Shown: one piece after another, positions 12,213 through 24,300 of the stretch
How positions within the stretch are numbered: position 1 is the stretch's first letter
Layout of the letters: every line of letters begins with the position of its first letter
Source: Pararge aegeria
Taxonomy: Eukaryota; Arthropoda; Insecta; Lepidoptera; Nymphalidae
Assembly (NCBI RefSeq): GCF_905163445.1
Contig: NC_053197.1
Coordinates: 6,572,001 to 6,636,000, forward strand
Length of the DNA: 64,000 bases
Reading direction: 5' to 3'
Notes under the pieces: model-generated
Database searches by the model: none
The model's input: the letters and a program-made list of their open reading frames with translations, nothing else
Told to the model about the DNA's origin: nothing
Program-made: the position numbers and the translations under genes

Positions 12213-12490
12213 AACTAGTACCATAAATGCGAAAGTGTGTTTGTTTGTTTAATGCTCTGACGAAGCAACCAACCAACTTGATTTTGAAAAACTAATATCT
12301 GTCTTTAAATGTTGTTATATATGCATATGTATATGTATATATTATGTATGTTTTTTTTTGATTATATATATTTACCAAACAACCAATCAACCTGATTAGG
12401 GCACAGAGTTAGTTGAAAGGAAAGAGAGTAACATGTGTCATTTTTTATCCCTGAAAAAAAAACGGTTCCAACCAAATTTTTTTTTATAAT
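12213..12490 (+). repeat. Dispersed repeat family F (AAATGCGAAAGTGTGT type)
   Basis: ACTAGTACCATAAATGCGAA, GGGCACAGAGTTAGTTGAAA and GAGAGTAACATGTGTCATTT follow the order of a repeat very common in Lepidoptera. AT-rich expansions interrupt it near 12300-12370. Confidence 0.6.
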
Positions 12491-12783
12491 CGGTATTTTT
12501 TTTCAGGTACGTAACTGGTTGTGCAGTGCAGATTTATGGTAAGAGTAATGATACACAAATAAAGAGAAGGAATCGTGGTTTTTGGATGTTTATTTTTTGA
12601 TCAATTTATAAAAACCCTCTCGTAAGGAAAAAGCGTTATGTGGCTAAAGACGTTTATTTTCTCAAAAGAAATTAAAATTTCACTCAATGAAATTATATAC
12701 AACTTATTTTTCTTTCAACTTAAATCTCAGATTTACTCAGGATGTAATTCAGACAGCTGTTTGTTCAGTTTATCAATATCTAC

Positions 12784-13076
12784 AAATCGGAAATGAGGAG
12801 ATTTTTAGAAGAACCAGATTTATTACCATTCCGAGTTAACTGAGATTTTAATGGACGGGCATATAACTCTGAGATCCGATGGACACCCGAGGTGTAAGAA
12901 TAGCGACCCAACATCGGTTACTAAGCTTTCGTAGACCGTCTCCAAAGATGGATCGCTGGTTAGAGGTTAGCAAGTTGCAAGGTGCCGTTGAACAACGGCG
13001 GCACAAAACCATGTTGCCTATTTAGAAAACCCTTCAAATGACCTATGGCCAGTAGTGAACGATGATCATAATGACG
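12784..13076 (+). pseudogene. Degraded LINE 3' region, same family as 3.9 kb
   Basis: AATGAGGAGATTTTTAGAAG, CTCTGAGATCCGATGGACAC and GGCCAGTAGTGAACGATGAT follow the order of the tail of the LINE at 3893-4694. Several frameshifts and stops are present, so no protein can be made. Confidence 0.68.
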
Positions 13077-14019
13077 TGGAAACTTCTGTGACCCCATATA
13101 AAGTTTCTGCTACTTTTGTGTAAACTGCGCTTAGCTATCAGAATATCTTAGTTAGTATCTTAATTACCGTTGAACTTAATGATTCGTAGTCAGGATTTGT
13201 GACGTAAGTTGGTAGTTAGAGATTGTAAAGGACGCAAGCACCCTACATAATTTGCGGGTATGTAGAACGAGCTCTTTTGGGAGATTTAGTGGGTCTTTAG
13301 AGCAATTTATGGATAGAGTTATACTTCTTTAAGGAAATGTGTGGATACGTTATAGACTATTTACGAGATTGTATGCACTGCTTTCTCAGTGAGGTCTACT
13401 CAAGTATTATTCCAAGAATTAACTTAACACTGAAATATTGTGAAAGATTATACTTAATAAGAAGCTTCTTTCGAAAACACACAATTCCAGTATAATTTAG
13501 TTATAATATTATATCTACTGTTCCCGTTTAATATTGAAAAAATAATCTTATATTGAAGGCAAAAAAATTCTCATAAAATGTTCTTGACACTTTTTTAAGT
13601 ACCTATCATAATATCGAGATGATACGTAGCCTTGGCCTAATATCGAATAAGTGCTTCGCTTCAGAGACAAGACTTGAAATACGGTAAAATTCCATACCTT
13701 TAATATTATTTTGTTTTTTAAACAAAGTATTTGAAGTAATAGAGTAACATCTGCCAATATTGCACTTAACTATTATTACCCACTCAGTAAATTCGGTCCA
13801 GTTATAGTAATTAAGCCAATCGTACAAAAACTGTACCTAAAGCACTCTTGGCCACACGTAATTATGTAATTTTATTGATAGTCTGCAAGAAGGATTTTAA
13901 AGTGATTGAAATGATTGATGCGATATTTTGTCGTAGTTATAGAGAGCTATGTTTTGTCGATTTTCATCCTAACTGTTTATTGGTTCAAGCAGCTTGAACG
14001 TTTGTCTAATATTAAATTT

Positions 14020-14680
14020 TTACTAATATTATAAATGCGAAAGTGTGTCTTTGTGATTACTTTTTTTTTTGTTTGTAAAATGGTCTTAATTTTTGGCATA
14101 AAATTAGTTCAAAGGACGGAGAGTAACATGTGCTACTTTTTATTCCATGAAAACCATCGGCTCCCACGGTATTTAAAAAAACCGTAATAAATGCGGACGA
14201 AATACACGGACAGAAGCTAGCTAATATTAATGAATGCGAAAGTTTGTTGGTTTTCATGTCTGTCCTAACTACACGCCCAACTGAGCATCCAGTCGGGTTG
14301 ACTTTTGGCATAAAAGTATTTGAAAGGACGGACAGTAACCAAGGTACTGGAAATCACCAAATTCCCAAGGATTTTTGGGAACATGCATATCACCAAATAT
14401 TGTCCTCCCTTCACGGCCTAACAAAGCAACAGAGCAATTTATCAAGGGTAACATCGCAGGGAACAGTTTATAGATTCTGAAATATATAAATCTGAAAGTG
14501 TATTATTGCTCTGTCTCTTTTGGTCACGCATAGTAGCAGAGCAACCAATTCACGTTATTTGATGCACAGATATACTTGTCGGCCGTAGAGTGACCGATAC
14601 TAGTTTTTATTCCAGAAAAATGGAGTGGTTCCCATGAGACAGATCTAAAGCACACAACATGACAGCAAAGCAGGGGGTAT
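14020..14680 (+). repeat. Three head-to-tail units of repeat family F
   Basis: Units start near 14020 (ACTAATATTATAAATGCGAA), 14222 (TAATATTAATGAATGCGAAA) and 14478 (GAAATATATAAATCTGAAAG). Each passes through an AAAGGACGGA-like or equivalent segment and a TTTTTATTCC segment where kept. The units are diverged from each other. Small open frames on either strand here are repeat artefacts. Confidence 0.6.
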
Positions 14681-14834
14681 TGCTTGTATACCTAGCCGCA
14701 CAGTATAGAGTAATCATGTTTATTATGTCGTGATCTTGAGGGAGATTAAAGGCAATTGATTTCATATGTCACTCATCGTTAGGCTATTGGAAATTGAAAA
14801 AAAATATTAATAGCATTTACACATATTAAAAATA

Positions 14835-15030
14835 TGGATTTGTCGACAAAGACGTGCCGGCAAGCGATTAAGCATTCCAGTAAAATGTCGCGTAGAAACC
14901 GTTTAGGGGTAGGTAGGTAGGGTAGGTAGCGGTTTAATATAACTTGCGTACCCCTATTAAGTTAGCCCGCTACCATCTTAGTCTCTTTTGTCACTTAGAA
15001 CTAGGTGAGATTGCACTGAAAGGCTAAATT
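14835..15030 (+). mobile_element. SINE family B fragment without head, with internal GGTA expansion
   Basis: GACAAAGACGTGCCGGCAAG, TCGCGTAGAAACCGTTTAGG and AGCCCGCTACCATCTTAGTC match family B. A (GGTA)-type microsatellite of about 23 bases at 14907-14929 sits inside. Confidence 0.75.
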
Positions 15031-15287
15031 GTAGTAGAATATAAAAGGTTTGCTTTATAAAACTTAGAGCCCAACGCAAGTTTTGATTTAGAATTATTTA
15101 AAAATTGCATCAAAGAACCGGATTAGTACAGACCATTTAGCAACAAAGCAGTATGTATTAAAGGGGTTATAAAAAGCGGCTTTTAAAGGTGGTTATCTTT
15201 AAAGCACTCGAAGTTGAATTTGGAATTCATGAGGCGAAGACAATGGAAATTGTTGCCTCATTCACGATGATCTATTACGGTATTTTA

Positions 15288-15545
15288 ACGGCCGACTGGC
15301 GCAGTTGGCAGCGACCCTGCTTTCTGAGTCCAAGGCCGTGGGTTCGATTCCCACAGCTGGAAAATGTTTGTGTGATGAGCATAAGTGTTTTTCATTGTCT
15401 GGGTGTTTATATGTATTTTCTAAGTATTTATGTATATATAATTCATAAAAATATTCATCAGTTATCTTAGTACCCATAACACAAGCTACGCTTACTTTGG
15501 GGCTAGGTGGCGATGTGTGTATTGTTGTAGTATATTTATATTTAT
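15288..15545 (+). mobile_element. SINE family A, copy 3 (full length)
   Basis: The head, the A box TGGCGCAGTTGG, the B box GGTTCGATTCC, the body and a short TATTTATA tail are intact. A small open frame across the head is a translation of the SINE, not a gene. Confidence 0.9.
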
Positions 15546-17436
15546 CTAAGGCGACTATTACTACCACTCGGATAATGGTATATTTTGAAACCATTCGTAA
15601 CCGTTTCATGAAATAATATGCCCGATTCAACCATGAATTTTGTAAATTAGCCGGTTATGAAAGTTTTTATCGGTTCAGTAACGTTTCGAAATTGATAAAT
15701 TTATTATTTTAAATTCAAGACGTGGTTACTTTATGTAACGAAATCGGTTGTAACATCTTTTTACGGTAATTATATGACTGAACTGTGTTTTCTAAGGTAA
15801 ATACCTTTTATTATATACCTTGTGAAAAAAAAAAATATTTTACAGAAACTTTACCCAGAAAATAAAAAATAAAAGATTCAATAAGTTTACAAAAGTTAAA
15901 TTGCATATTAGTAAATATTAAGAAATTAAACAAGGCATGTAATGCAAACAAAATTTTTTAGTTACTTCGTTACTTTTTAACGATGCGTTATGGATTTTAT
16001 TAACATGAGACGGAAACCTGTACTCTATGTGCCTTCTAATAAACACACATAAGTATATATAGAATAACTAAGGTGTAGTTATTCAAAAAAGTTCAGAACA
16101 TTCTGGTGTTTTAAAACTTATCGCACACTTAATAAATAGTCTCCCGTGTTCCCTGGGTCCATACCGCTTAACTGCCGATATGTGTGGAATTTTTATCACA
16201 AGCGCCGACTGATGGAAGGCGACCCATCATGAATTATGTACCTACATGAAACATTAAGAGGCTTTATTGTCTTGGATTAAGGTCAATGGCCCGTCCTTAT
16301 CGATATCAGAGAGATACTTTATACTGTCGAAATTCAATTCATACTTTTGAATAAAGGTTTTTTGCGTCGGCAAGAAAACGCTTGAATGTCGCCTTTGTCG
16401 AAACGATCGTAAAGCTTGCTAATAAAGATTAAGTAGGATCGTGTTACGTCGTGGTGTTTGTATTTGACGTGTTTAGATGAAATACGAGACACAATTTCAT
16501 AGCATTACGAATCGAAAGATTTCAGAATGAATCGTGATGGAAAATGCACATAAAAACAATATATTTGCTTGACTTCCTAATAAATAAATTATTAGGAAGT
16601 CAACGTGTATACAACCTAATCTTAATATATGGACACATTTAACAATTGTTTTATAATGTTGTAAATGTAGACTCCTCTTAAAGGCTAACAAAGCATGCAT
16701 AAAACAAAAGACAATCTTTGTTTACAACCAAATTTTGTGATATTAGTCCGCTAAACAAAAGAAAAAAAAATACAATAATACGAAGAAAAAGAAAAAAAAA
16801 ATACTTAAAAATTACTAACTATCATGCCGTACTTTTAAAACTTTTTTGACATCTTTTTTTGAAAAACATTTGTTATACTTGGTTTGAATACTTGTACTTC
16901 ATCAGATGACATCGATTAAGTATCGAAGTTGAAGGGGTAAAGAACAGGTTTACAAGAAACGTTTGATATCAATTTATTAATTCATGAGATACGAAGAGAT
17001 CCTTAGATTTCTATAATAGATATCCACTGAAAGCGACTCCAAAATATGTATCTGTATGTTATACCTACTGGTTGGTAGAATTTTCCAAGCTATCAGTAAA
17101 ATTGTACAATATCTCCTCATATTCTTCTGTTTTATTTTATTTTCCTAGCGATGCTTTGGGTCGTATACAACTGATTTCATATAGAACGTAGTTTTAAAGC
17201 GAAATGTTTTATTGCACAAAGACTTGCATTTCCAGGTTTATATTCCGGACGTATCATATTTGGGTAATATTTACGATTGTTGAACAGTTGTTGCTTTCGG
17301 GATAGTAAAAGTTTTATTACCGTACATTTAAAATTGTTTACGATTCCATCCATATTATTACGATATACCAATGTTTAAATCGTCTGTTTGTGAAATCAAA
17401 ATAAGTATGGGCGTACAATACGTATTTGAAACCCTT
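15546..17436. other. No gene seen apart from one hairpin
   Basis: AT-rich, with A-run patches at 15826-15840 and 16760-16805. Small minus-strand frames at 16497-16700 and 17177-17371 show no recognisable domain. Confidence 0.6.
16569..16603. repeat. Perfect 15-bp inverted repeat with 5-base loop
   Basis: TTGACTTCCTAATAA and TTATTAGGAAGTCAA enclose ATAAA. Confidence 0.9.
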
Positions 17437-17671
17437 TATTAAATAAATAAGTAAATAAATATACTACGACAATCACACATCGCCATCTAGTTCCAAAGTA
17501 AGCGTAGCTTGTGTTATGGGTACTAAGATAACTGATGAATAATATACACAAACACTTATAATATATAGATAAACACTCAGCCACTGTAAAACATTCATGT
17601 TCATCACACAATTTTATCCAGTTGTGGGAATGGAACCCACGGCCTTGGACTCAGAAAGCCAATCGGCTGTT
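17437..17671 (-). mobile_element. SINE family A, copy 4 (head deleted)
   Basis: The tail, body and B-box region are present, but about 20-30 bases of the head are missing between the GAAAGC and CAATCGG segments. That removes most of the A-box side of the promoter, so this copy should not be transcribed by RNA polymerase III. Confidence 0.85.
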
Positions 17672-17773
17672 TATTGTAATCATGTAATCAAGTTACATAT
17701 CTCCAATAACTTTTTTCAAATTTCATCATCACTATCGTATCTGTATGAAGTATTATTCGATTAATTTATATAA

Positions 17774-17777
<4 letters not shown>

Positions 17778-17812
<35 letters not shown>

Positions 17813-17828
17813 TATACATTTATATATG
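17778..17828. repeat. (TA)n microsatellite
   Basis: A run of TA dinucleotides is broken by TACATA units. Confidence 0.9.
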
Positions 17829-17939
17829 ATGTAGAACGTATATTATGTGTAATTTACTCTTTATTCAATTACTTTTTAATATTTCACACAAAGGAGAGCT
17901 AAGAGAAATCTCTATTGGTATAGTTTGCTCATAGCTCTA

Positions 17940-18075
17940 CAGTAGTAGTTAGCCCATGACTACAATCTCACCTATATATTATTCTTTTTATACATAAAGT
18001 AAAGTAAGTAAAGGCCGAAGCCTTCCACAAGATCAGACCAATGAATAATTCAGAAATTATGAATTTCCAAATTGC
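17940..18075 (-). mobile_element. SINE family B, two small remnants
   Basis: GTTAGCCCATGACTACAATC near 17949 and AAAGGCCGAAGCCTTCCACA with AGAAATTATGAATTTCCAAA near 18011-18070 correspond to separated parts of family B on the minus strand. Confidence 0.55.
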
Positions 18076-19821
18076 CAAGGTCGTCCGCTTTTCCTAACAA
18101 CGACAACTTTTTCAATGGATATAAATATTTATTTGTTTTGTTTTCCTACATCAGGTCAAAAAAGATAGAAAAAAATATAAATAATACAGTGAAAGTGCTT
18201 AGCTTTTGCCAGTTAAATCTGCAATGAAAAGTACAAACTGATCCGAAAGCAAATTAACACACACAAACGTAAAAGCACTTACGTCCCCTCATAAATCTGC
18301 AGTCTTGATCCCAATTTGCGTTAGTGTTTTACAAAGCCGTACAACCCAACCGAAGCCTTTTACCATCTCGCCCATCCATTCACCACTCCCTAATCCAATC
18401 CAAGTACTGACCACATCATTAATTTCCTACAATATCTCACCCTCAAAAACCATTCGATATTTCAGCGCGAACTATTTATATTTCTTCGGTGAACTAACAA
18501 AGGCGTGCCATAAATAAAGGCCTTGCCCCATGGGGATGCCTTGCTGCCTTTGATACGGCCCCTTTCTTATTTTGATGCGGTCTAATGTTACTTTTGTATC
18601 AGCTTTGCGCTTCATAAATATTACCTGTCACTATGCTGTTAGACTGTTACAGATACACGCCCTTATTTAATGTTATAGATCTAATTGCTTCACTTTATTC
18701 ATATCATTCTTACGGAGCTGCCCCCAATCTCTAAATATTACTTTTTTTTTGTAGATATAAAATATATTTGGTACGCTATTTTGGACATAATTTTTAACTC
18801 TAGATTATGACTAAAACTGATTGAGCTAACAATTTTCGAGATTGCTACTCATGAAAAAATCGCATCAAAAATATCATCCGACTTTAATTCAACTTCCTTG
18901 CAACCGTATTTAGAACTTATGAAGCTCTTCGAAGTTTTGTTTCTGACTTCAATGATGAAACTCTCGGTACATTTACTCAAAAACCGTTATATTAGAATTC
19001 ACATAGCGTCTACGGGCAAAGTTAAATTCTTGAGCATAACTAAGATTGAATGGTGGATGTATCCTCGTGCCTCGCAAGTCGACAACTAATTTAACAGCAA
19101 TTTGCCGACGAACTCGAGTGCTGCGCTGAATTATAAGATGAGTCATGCCTGTTATGAATCTTGTTTGAATATTGGTCTGATTTTATGATTAATACTTGAG
19201 TTTACGTTACTTCAGTAATTCCTTTAAAGATAACTTAACAGTGGGGTTGCTACCATAAGTTGAATCAGAATTATTTGTCCGTACCAAAAATAAAAACTAC
19301 ATATTATAATTCTAAATAATACATAAATTATAAAAAAAAAAATTAGTTTTGCACTTCCCTGTTAAAAATAAAAGCCATCATCACGATTTAGAATATCGAA
19401 AAAACGACAATCGATATGACTTTTGTTATGAACATAATTTAATCATCGTGCCAATTTTCACTCTCCATAAAGTTTTGTCTAGAACAATATTTTCGTTACG
19501 AGTAAATCTGATATTCAAAGGAGGCCCGTTATCTACAAGTACTTTGCTCTTAACATTATCTGGCAGACGCTTCCTAATCCCTTCCAGAACACTTGTACGA
19601 GCAGTAGTTAGATAAAACAGAACCAAAATAAAACACGCTCCGTTGTCCTTAAGTGTTCCAGTAATAAAAGACCATAGACACTAAAACCTCCAGTGAGATA
19701 AGGATCAGAAGATTTCCTTGTGATTATCCCCATCTAGCACAGAGCGGTGCTTAACAAGCTAAAATTCCTCTACATACAATATACATGTACGTAGTTTTCT
19801 TGACTATGTATTTACTATTTT
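18076..19821. other. No gene seen
   Basis: Frames at 18305-18517, 18898-19089 and 19349-19626 (both strands) carry no family motif I recognise and no convincing start or splice context. Confidence 0.55.
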
Positions 19822-19962
19822 TAACCCCCAACACGACGCGTCTGTGTATGTGTGAGTGTGTTTATGTGGGTGTGTGTGTGTGTTTGTGTCTCTGGAATCT
19901 TGGCTTCCGAACAGATGAACCGATTTTGATTGAAAAAGATTCGACGTAGCGTTGTACCATAA
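19822..19962 (+). repeat. TG-rich dispersed repeat fragment
   Basis: AACCCCCAACACGACGCG leads into a TGTG-rich run at about 19841-19891, then GGCTTCCGAACAGATGAACC and GATTTTGATTG, an order familiar from lepidopteran dispersed repeats. Confidence 0.55.
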
Positions 19963-22124
19963 CGCTTGGTTGCTTGGTTATGTCGGTAGAGCGGTTGCTG
20001 AAGGCTTTTAGCTTAATTTTCTGTTATTTGTTATTCAATGGCGACCTTTCATGCATACTATTTTTGTGAGGAGTCGATATGAATATAATCTGAATTAGGG
20101 GAAAATAATAGTCACAACCCACCAACCTGCATTAGAGCAGCGATTATTGTTTCATTGAACTTCATATTTCAACCTTCAGTTTACCATGCTAACGAGTAAA
20201 GTAATTAGTTAAGGCTTCAATAAATTACAGTTCGTTGTTACTGCCTTTTGAAATTCATAGCTGCGTGTTTTCAATATAACATTGATTCTGAACGAAACTT
20301 ATACGGTCTTGCGCCAACTGTTTCCACGTAACTCGTTCGGTAAGTGTAGTCCTCCGGGCGTAACAGGTGTGCAATTTTAATTTAGTGGTTTGATAATTTA
20401 ATGGTTGTTTTCGAGAAAATTCGAATAGCAGTAGTGTGTGTGTTTCAGTTAGCGAATTTTGTATTTGCTTGTCCCGAATCTCGTTTAAAGTTTACCCCGA
20501 ATATTGTTTACTTCCATATTATCAAAAATTACTGATATTAGTTAATTTTAGTTTATCAGCAGAAGCTTTACAAAAGTTTAAGTTTTTTAGACTTAAATCT
20601 TTAGCTAAATGTTTTAGGACTCTTTTCTCTGAAAACAGTTGTAGTACTATGCAACTAAAGTCTTAATAATATCTTAAGACAATATATATACATAGCAATA
20701 CGATTTGAGATATTATCATAATCATCATCATCATATCAACCTGTTACTCGAGTTTAGCTTTAGTTTTGTACTAAGTACATTATTAATTTCGTGTAATGGA
20801 AACAAACTTGTTGTTCACTATGTTATACTCGTATATTACGATATGTTTCCAACGCGACGTTTGGTGTAACTTTATACTGCGTTGTTCGGGACGATTATTT
20901 ATTAAAGTGGAATTTGGCTCATTAACTCGTTTTAATGAACCCGTTGCGATGTATTGTTAAGGAAATAATTTTCTATTTTGTTGACGAGAAAATTTCTGTG
21001 CGGTTGAATTTTGTCGCAATGAAGTTGGAATAATATGCAATTATTTGTCTACACGTAATATACATTGGTTTAAAAGCCAGTCACAATTTGACCTGTTCAA
21101 GTTTTATTATAAGATTTTTTTTTAAATTCGGTTCGATTTTTTTGTGCACAAACCTTGTCCTGACAATAACAAACTCATATAAAAATGATTTATCAAATTT
21201 CGGTCGTTCGGAAGTCATGCGCCGCAATGTAATGCGTACATACATTTAAGCTATTCATTTTTATTTATTTATGTAGATTATATGTTTGCGAATCCAATGA
21301 GAGTATAATATGTCCTACAGGCGTGTGTACCCTGAAACCGGGCCTCTTGTCTCCTACATTTGTAATATGTGGTGGAAGACGCAGAATAGTGTTATTACAA
21401 TTTACACCATGTGTCAGACGTATTCCCAGAATATTGCACTTCATGGCTATTATAATACCTATTTGAATATATATAAATTGGTATGATTATGAGTTTTGTC
21501 CTATATATGATTTAATTAATTAATACTTATAATATATAATTATTAATTTTATCTGTAGAACTTATAAGATGAAGAACTTTTTAAGCAGAGTCTTCTGACT
21601 TAATACTACTAACGTGTAATAAAATTTTATAGAAAACAACTTTGCTCTTCGTTTTCCCGTATAGATAATAGCATATTAGTTATTGAGATAGAATATTATA
21701 CACTACAACCGATTTTAATGAACATGCTAAGCTATATTATATTGTTATGAAAATCGTTCGCTGTTTGGTAACTATTTGGCTGCTACGAAATTTCACTGCA
21801 GTTGGAAATTGCCGTAGTTAAGCTTAGACTAAAGGAGAAAGACAGATGGAATAGGGAAAACAGGCGCTAGGGAATAACGCCGAACCGTTATTTAGTTGTA
21901 ACGAATCGGTAACAATATCATTTTTGCTATCAAATCATTCACTGTTTGAAAACCATTTGTTTGTAATCAAACATCTCTCCAGAGAGTGCCAATAGTTAAA
22001 CTCATGCTGTATACCTTAACATATTTAATGTCAAATAAAAAATATGTTTATTCAGCCTGTTTAACTACTGGCATTCTAGTTAAATCAACTGTGTACTTGT
22101 CTTAGAGTTATAATTGACGACCCA
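19963..22124. other. No gene seen
   Basis: AT-rich sequence. The 76-codon frame at 20436 has low-complexity composition. No repeat family was identified. Confidence 0.55.
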
Positions 22125-22265
22125 AGTACATAGCCCATCTAATGGTAAGTGGAAACCCATCGCCTAGAAACAGTGTAGCACTTCGCAGGGTGTACGAGCT
22201 ACCCGTCCGGCAAATTGGCGCCCTGTGTCCATCAATTTTAAGCGTTCATCTTAAGGCTTTAATTA
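22125..22265 (-). repeat. Dispersed repeat family D fragment
   Basis: GCCCATCTAATGGTAAGTGG followed by CATCGCCTAGAAACAGTGTA matches the end of family D in reverse. The open frame at 22142-22399 is the repeat, not a gene. Confidence 0.55.
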
Positions 22266-22636
22266 TTTCATTAGAATTAAACATGTCAGGCTTCACTCCA
22301 TGTCCGTCGCTGTTTATATCTTCACGCATCTTTCGCGAAAAAATAAGATTTAATCATTGTTACTATGTTTGCTGTGTTAATAAACGCGTTTTTTTGTAAA
22401 CTGGCCATCTATCTTTTTCATTTAGTCTGTGTATGTATGTAATTAAAGTAAAGGTTGATAGTTTGAGACAGGCTTCGAAATTAATGTTTAGAGCACGCCA
22501 GTGGATTGTGAACTATCTATTTGTATCGATGAAGACTTCAAGATGACACTTCATCATCATCAGCTTATTTTATTATCACCCTGTTACGGGTTTGCGTAAA
22601 ATGACACTCTGAGACACTTTATATATAAAACATTTA

Positions 22637-22663
22637 ATTACAGAGACATTACAGAGACATTAC
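22637..22663. repeat. 12-bp tandem duplication
   Basis: ATTACAGAGAC is repeated with a period of 12 bases. Confidence 0.75.
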
Positions 22664-23157
22664 AAGTTAACTACAGCTAATTACTACAAGCTAAAACTAA
22701 TTCTACGTTATGCCTATATACTAAAAGCCTAATTAGTTTGGACGCCAGGAGAGTTTTTTGATGAAGGATCGGAACTCTGCCAAAAACCAGTGGACCTCGG
22801 CTAGCTGATCTCAGGGGCTTAGTAATTTTATAGTGCCAGGGTTAAAAAGGGCATTTCTTCAGGCTACGACAATAGAAAGAATATTTTAAGCACAAAACTA
22901 TGCAAAGCTAGCTAAATAGTTTAATCTACCCTTTTTGAAACACAAATCTCACTCACTTAATTATCGACCGCACATTGCAAATCGATTATAAGATTTCTTG
23001 ATAAAATCAAAATAGCTCAAATAACGTAATTATATCCACCAAATATCGTTCTGTCCCATTAGACAGCTGACCGCTAAATGGCCGTGACCGCACATCGTCT
23101 CCGCGATGTGTGAAAACAAATTATAAAACATAAAAAGTAGAAAAAGTACAACTTTTA

Positions 23158-23235
23158 GACTAGGATTCGAACTCGGATGCGGCGTCATACGTCTGGCCAC
23201 TCGACCACTGCGCTGTCGGCTATCGCAACGACCGG
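23158..23235 (-). mobile_element. tRNA-like SINE head remnant
   Basis: On the minus strand, GCCGACAGCGCAGTGGTCGA resembles an A-box side, and GAGTTCGAATCCTAG is a good B box. The arms do not close as a functional tRNA and an A-rich region follows, so I take it as a SINE head rather than a tRNA gene. Confidence 0.6.
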
Positions 23236-23762
23236 CGTGAAAATAAGAAACCAGTACTACTAAGCTAATACCTACATAATAACCCCACTGATTGACACGT
23301 GCATTCTCATAGAAGAGAAGGATTTAGAGTTTAGTGCCACCACGTTGCTGCAACGTGGGTTGACGGGTATACTCATCATTGCCACATGCTAGTGATACTG
23401 AACGGGACCGATGGCTTAACGTGGCCCCCGGGGCATGGGGATGTATACTGGTAACTATTTTACTCTAGACTTTTACATGATATTTATTTGCCTTTACATT
23501 TTACTAACAAATTATAAGAAAACCGTACGTTATAAAAACCGGGAAAGATTATGAGCCTCTATAAGGCCCTCCCTAACTTCGCGAATATGACTTTACCTTT
23601 TCCATATTTCACCAGCTGTAGCTCTCCGGAAGTAGCACTTAGAGAGAGATGGATTAATTTCACTGAAGTTTCAGTCAGCTGTTGCCGTCCGAGTCAAAGC
23701 TAACTTTGTTGCAGTGGGTTGAATATTTTAATTGTAAATGATGGTTTTTTATCAGGAAGGGT

Positions 23763-23800
23763 TTTGACGACCTCCCTGGGGAGGGAGGGACGTCGTATAT
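23763..23800 (+). mobile_element. SINE family B head fragment
   Basis: TTTTGACGACCTCCCTGG is the same head phrase as at 29823-29840, then the sequence departs into GGAGGGAGGGACGTCG. Confidence 0.5.
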
Positions 23801-23949
23801 TTTATGGCCCTTAAATCCAAAGTTGACAAATCAAAAGATCTGAAAGTTGTGTTGAAAAGGGTTGCAAATACTACATTATAACTAAAACAATATTTCTGAC
23901 TTAAAATTTAGTTTAGTTAAATAAATTGAAGGTCCAAGCAGATCGGCCA

Positions 23950-24300
23950 CCTGATAGTAAGTGGAATGATGCAACACTTCACACTTACAACCTTTTGGAC
24001 GATTTTGTGCCATTTGACTCGGGCTACGTCCTTGAGGTCTCTTTCCTTCCACTTTGCCAGTGACCACTATCTTTTCAAGATTGTCTCCATCTCTTTTGGC
24101 AATGTGACCGAAGTACTCGAGAATCCTCTTAAGACAGGTGGTTGATAGCCTTCTTATAATTTTAAGCTGTCTCAATATCGATGCGTTGGTCCTGTGTGCC
24201 GTCCACTAGATTCGCAGCATTCTCCTCCAGCACCACATCTCAAAAGCGTCTATACGTTGTCTATCAGCTGCTTTAACGGTCCATGTCTCAGCTGCATACG
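23950..24300 (-). pseudogene. Endonuclease-reverse transcriptase C-terminus (LINE remnant)
   Basis: On the minus strand one frame reads through RIDAFEMWCWRRMLRI, an in-frame TAG at 24206-24208, WTAHRTNASILRQLKIIRRL, then RILEYFGHIAKRDGDNLEKI and TGKVEGKRPQGRSP. This is a well-known conserved tail of insect non-LTR endonuclease-reverse transcriptase proteins. The single stop and the loss of all upstream domains make it a pseudogene. The frame is otherwise open from 24300 to about 23960, so decay is moderate. Confidence 0.82.

Noticed and set aside
15262..15630. 122-codon minus-strand frame, and similar frames at 3181-3486, 7540-7803, 44108-44338 and 53876-54244
   Set aside because: They overlap SINE family A copies and recur only because the repeat has an open frame by chance.
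23158..23235. Possible tRNA gene on the minus strand
   Set aside because: A and B boxes exist but the cloverleaf is not intact; it is better explained as a SINE remnant.
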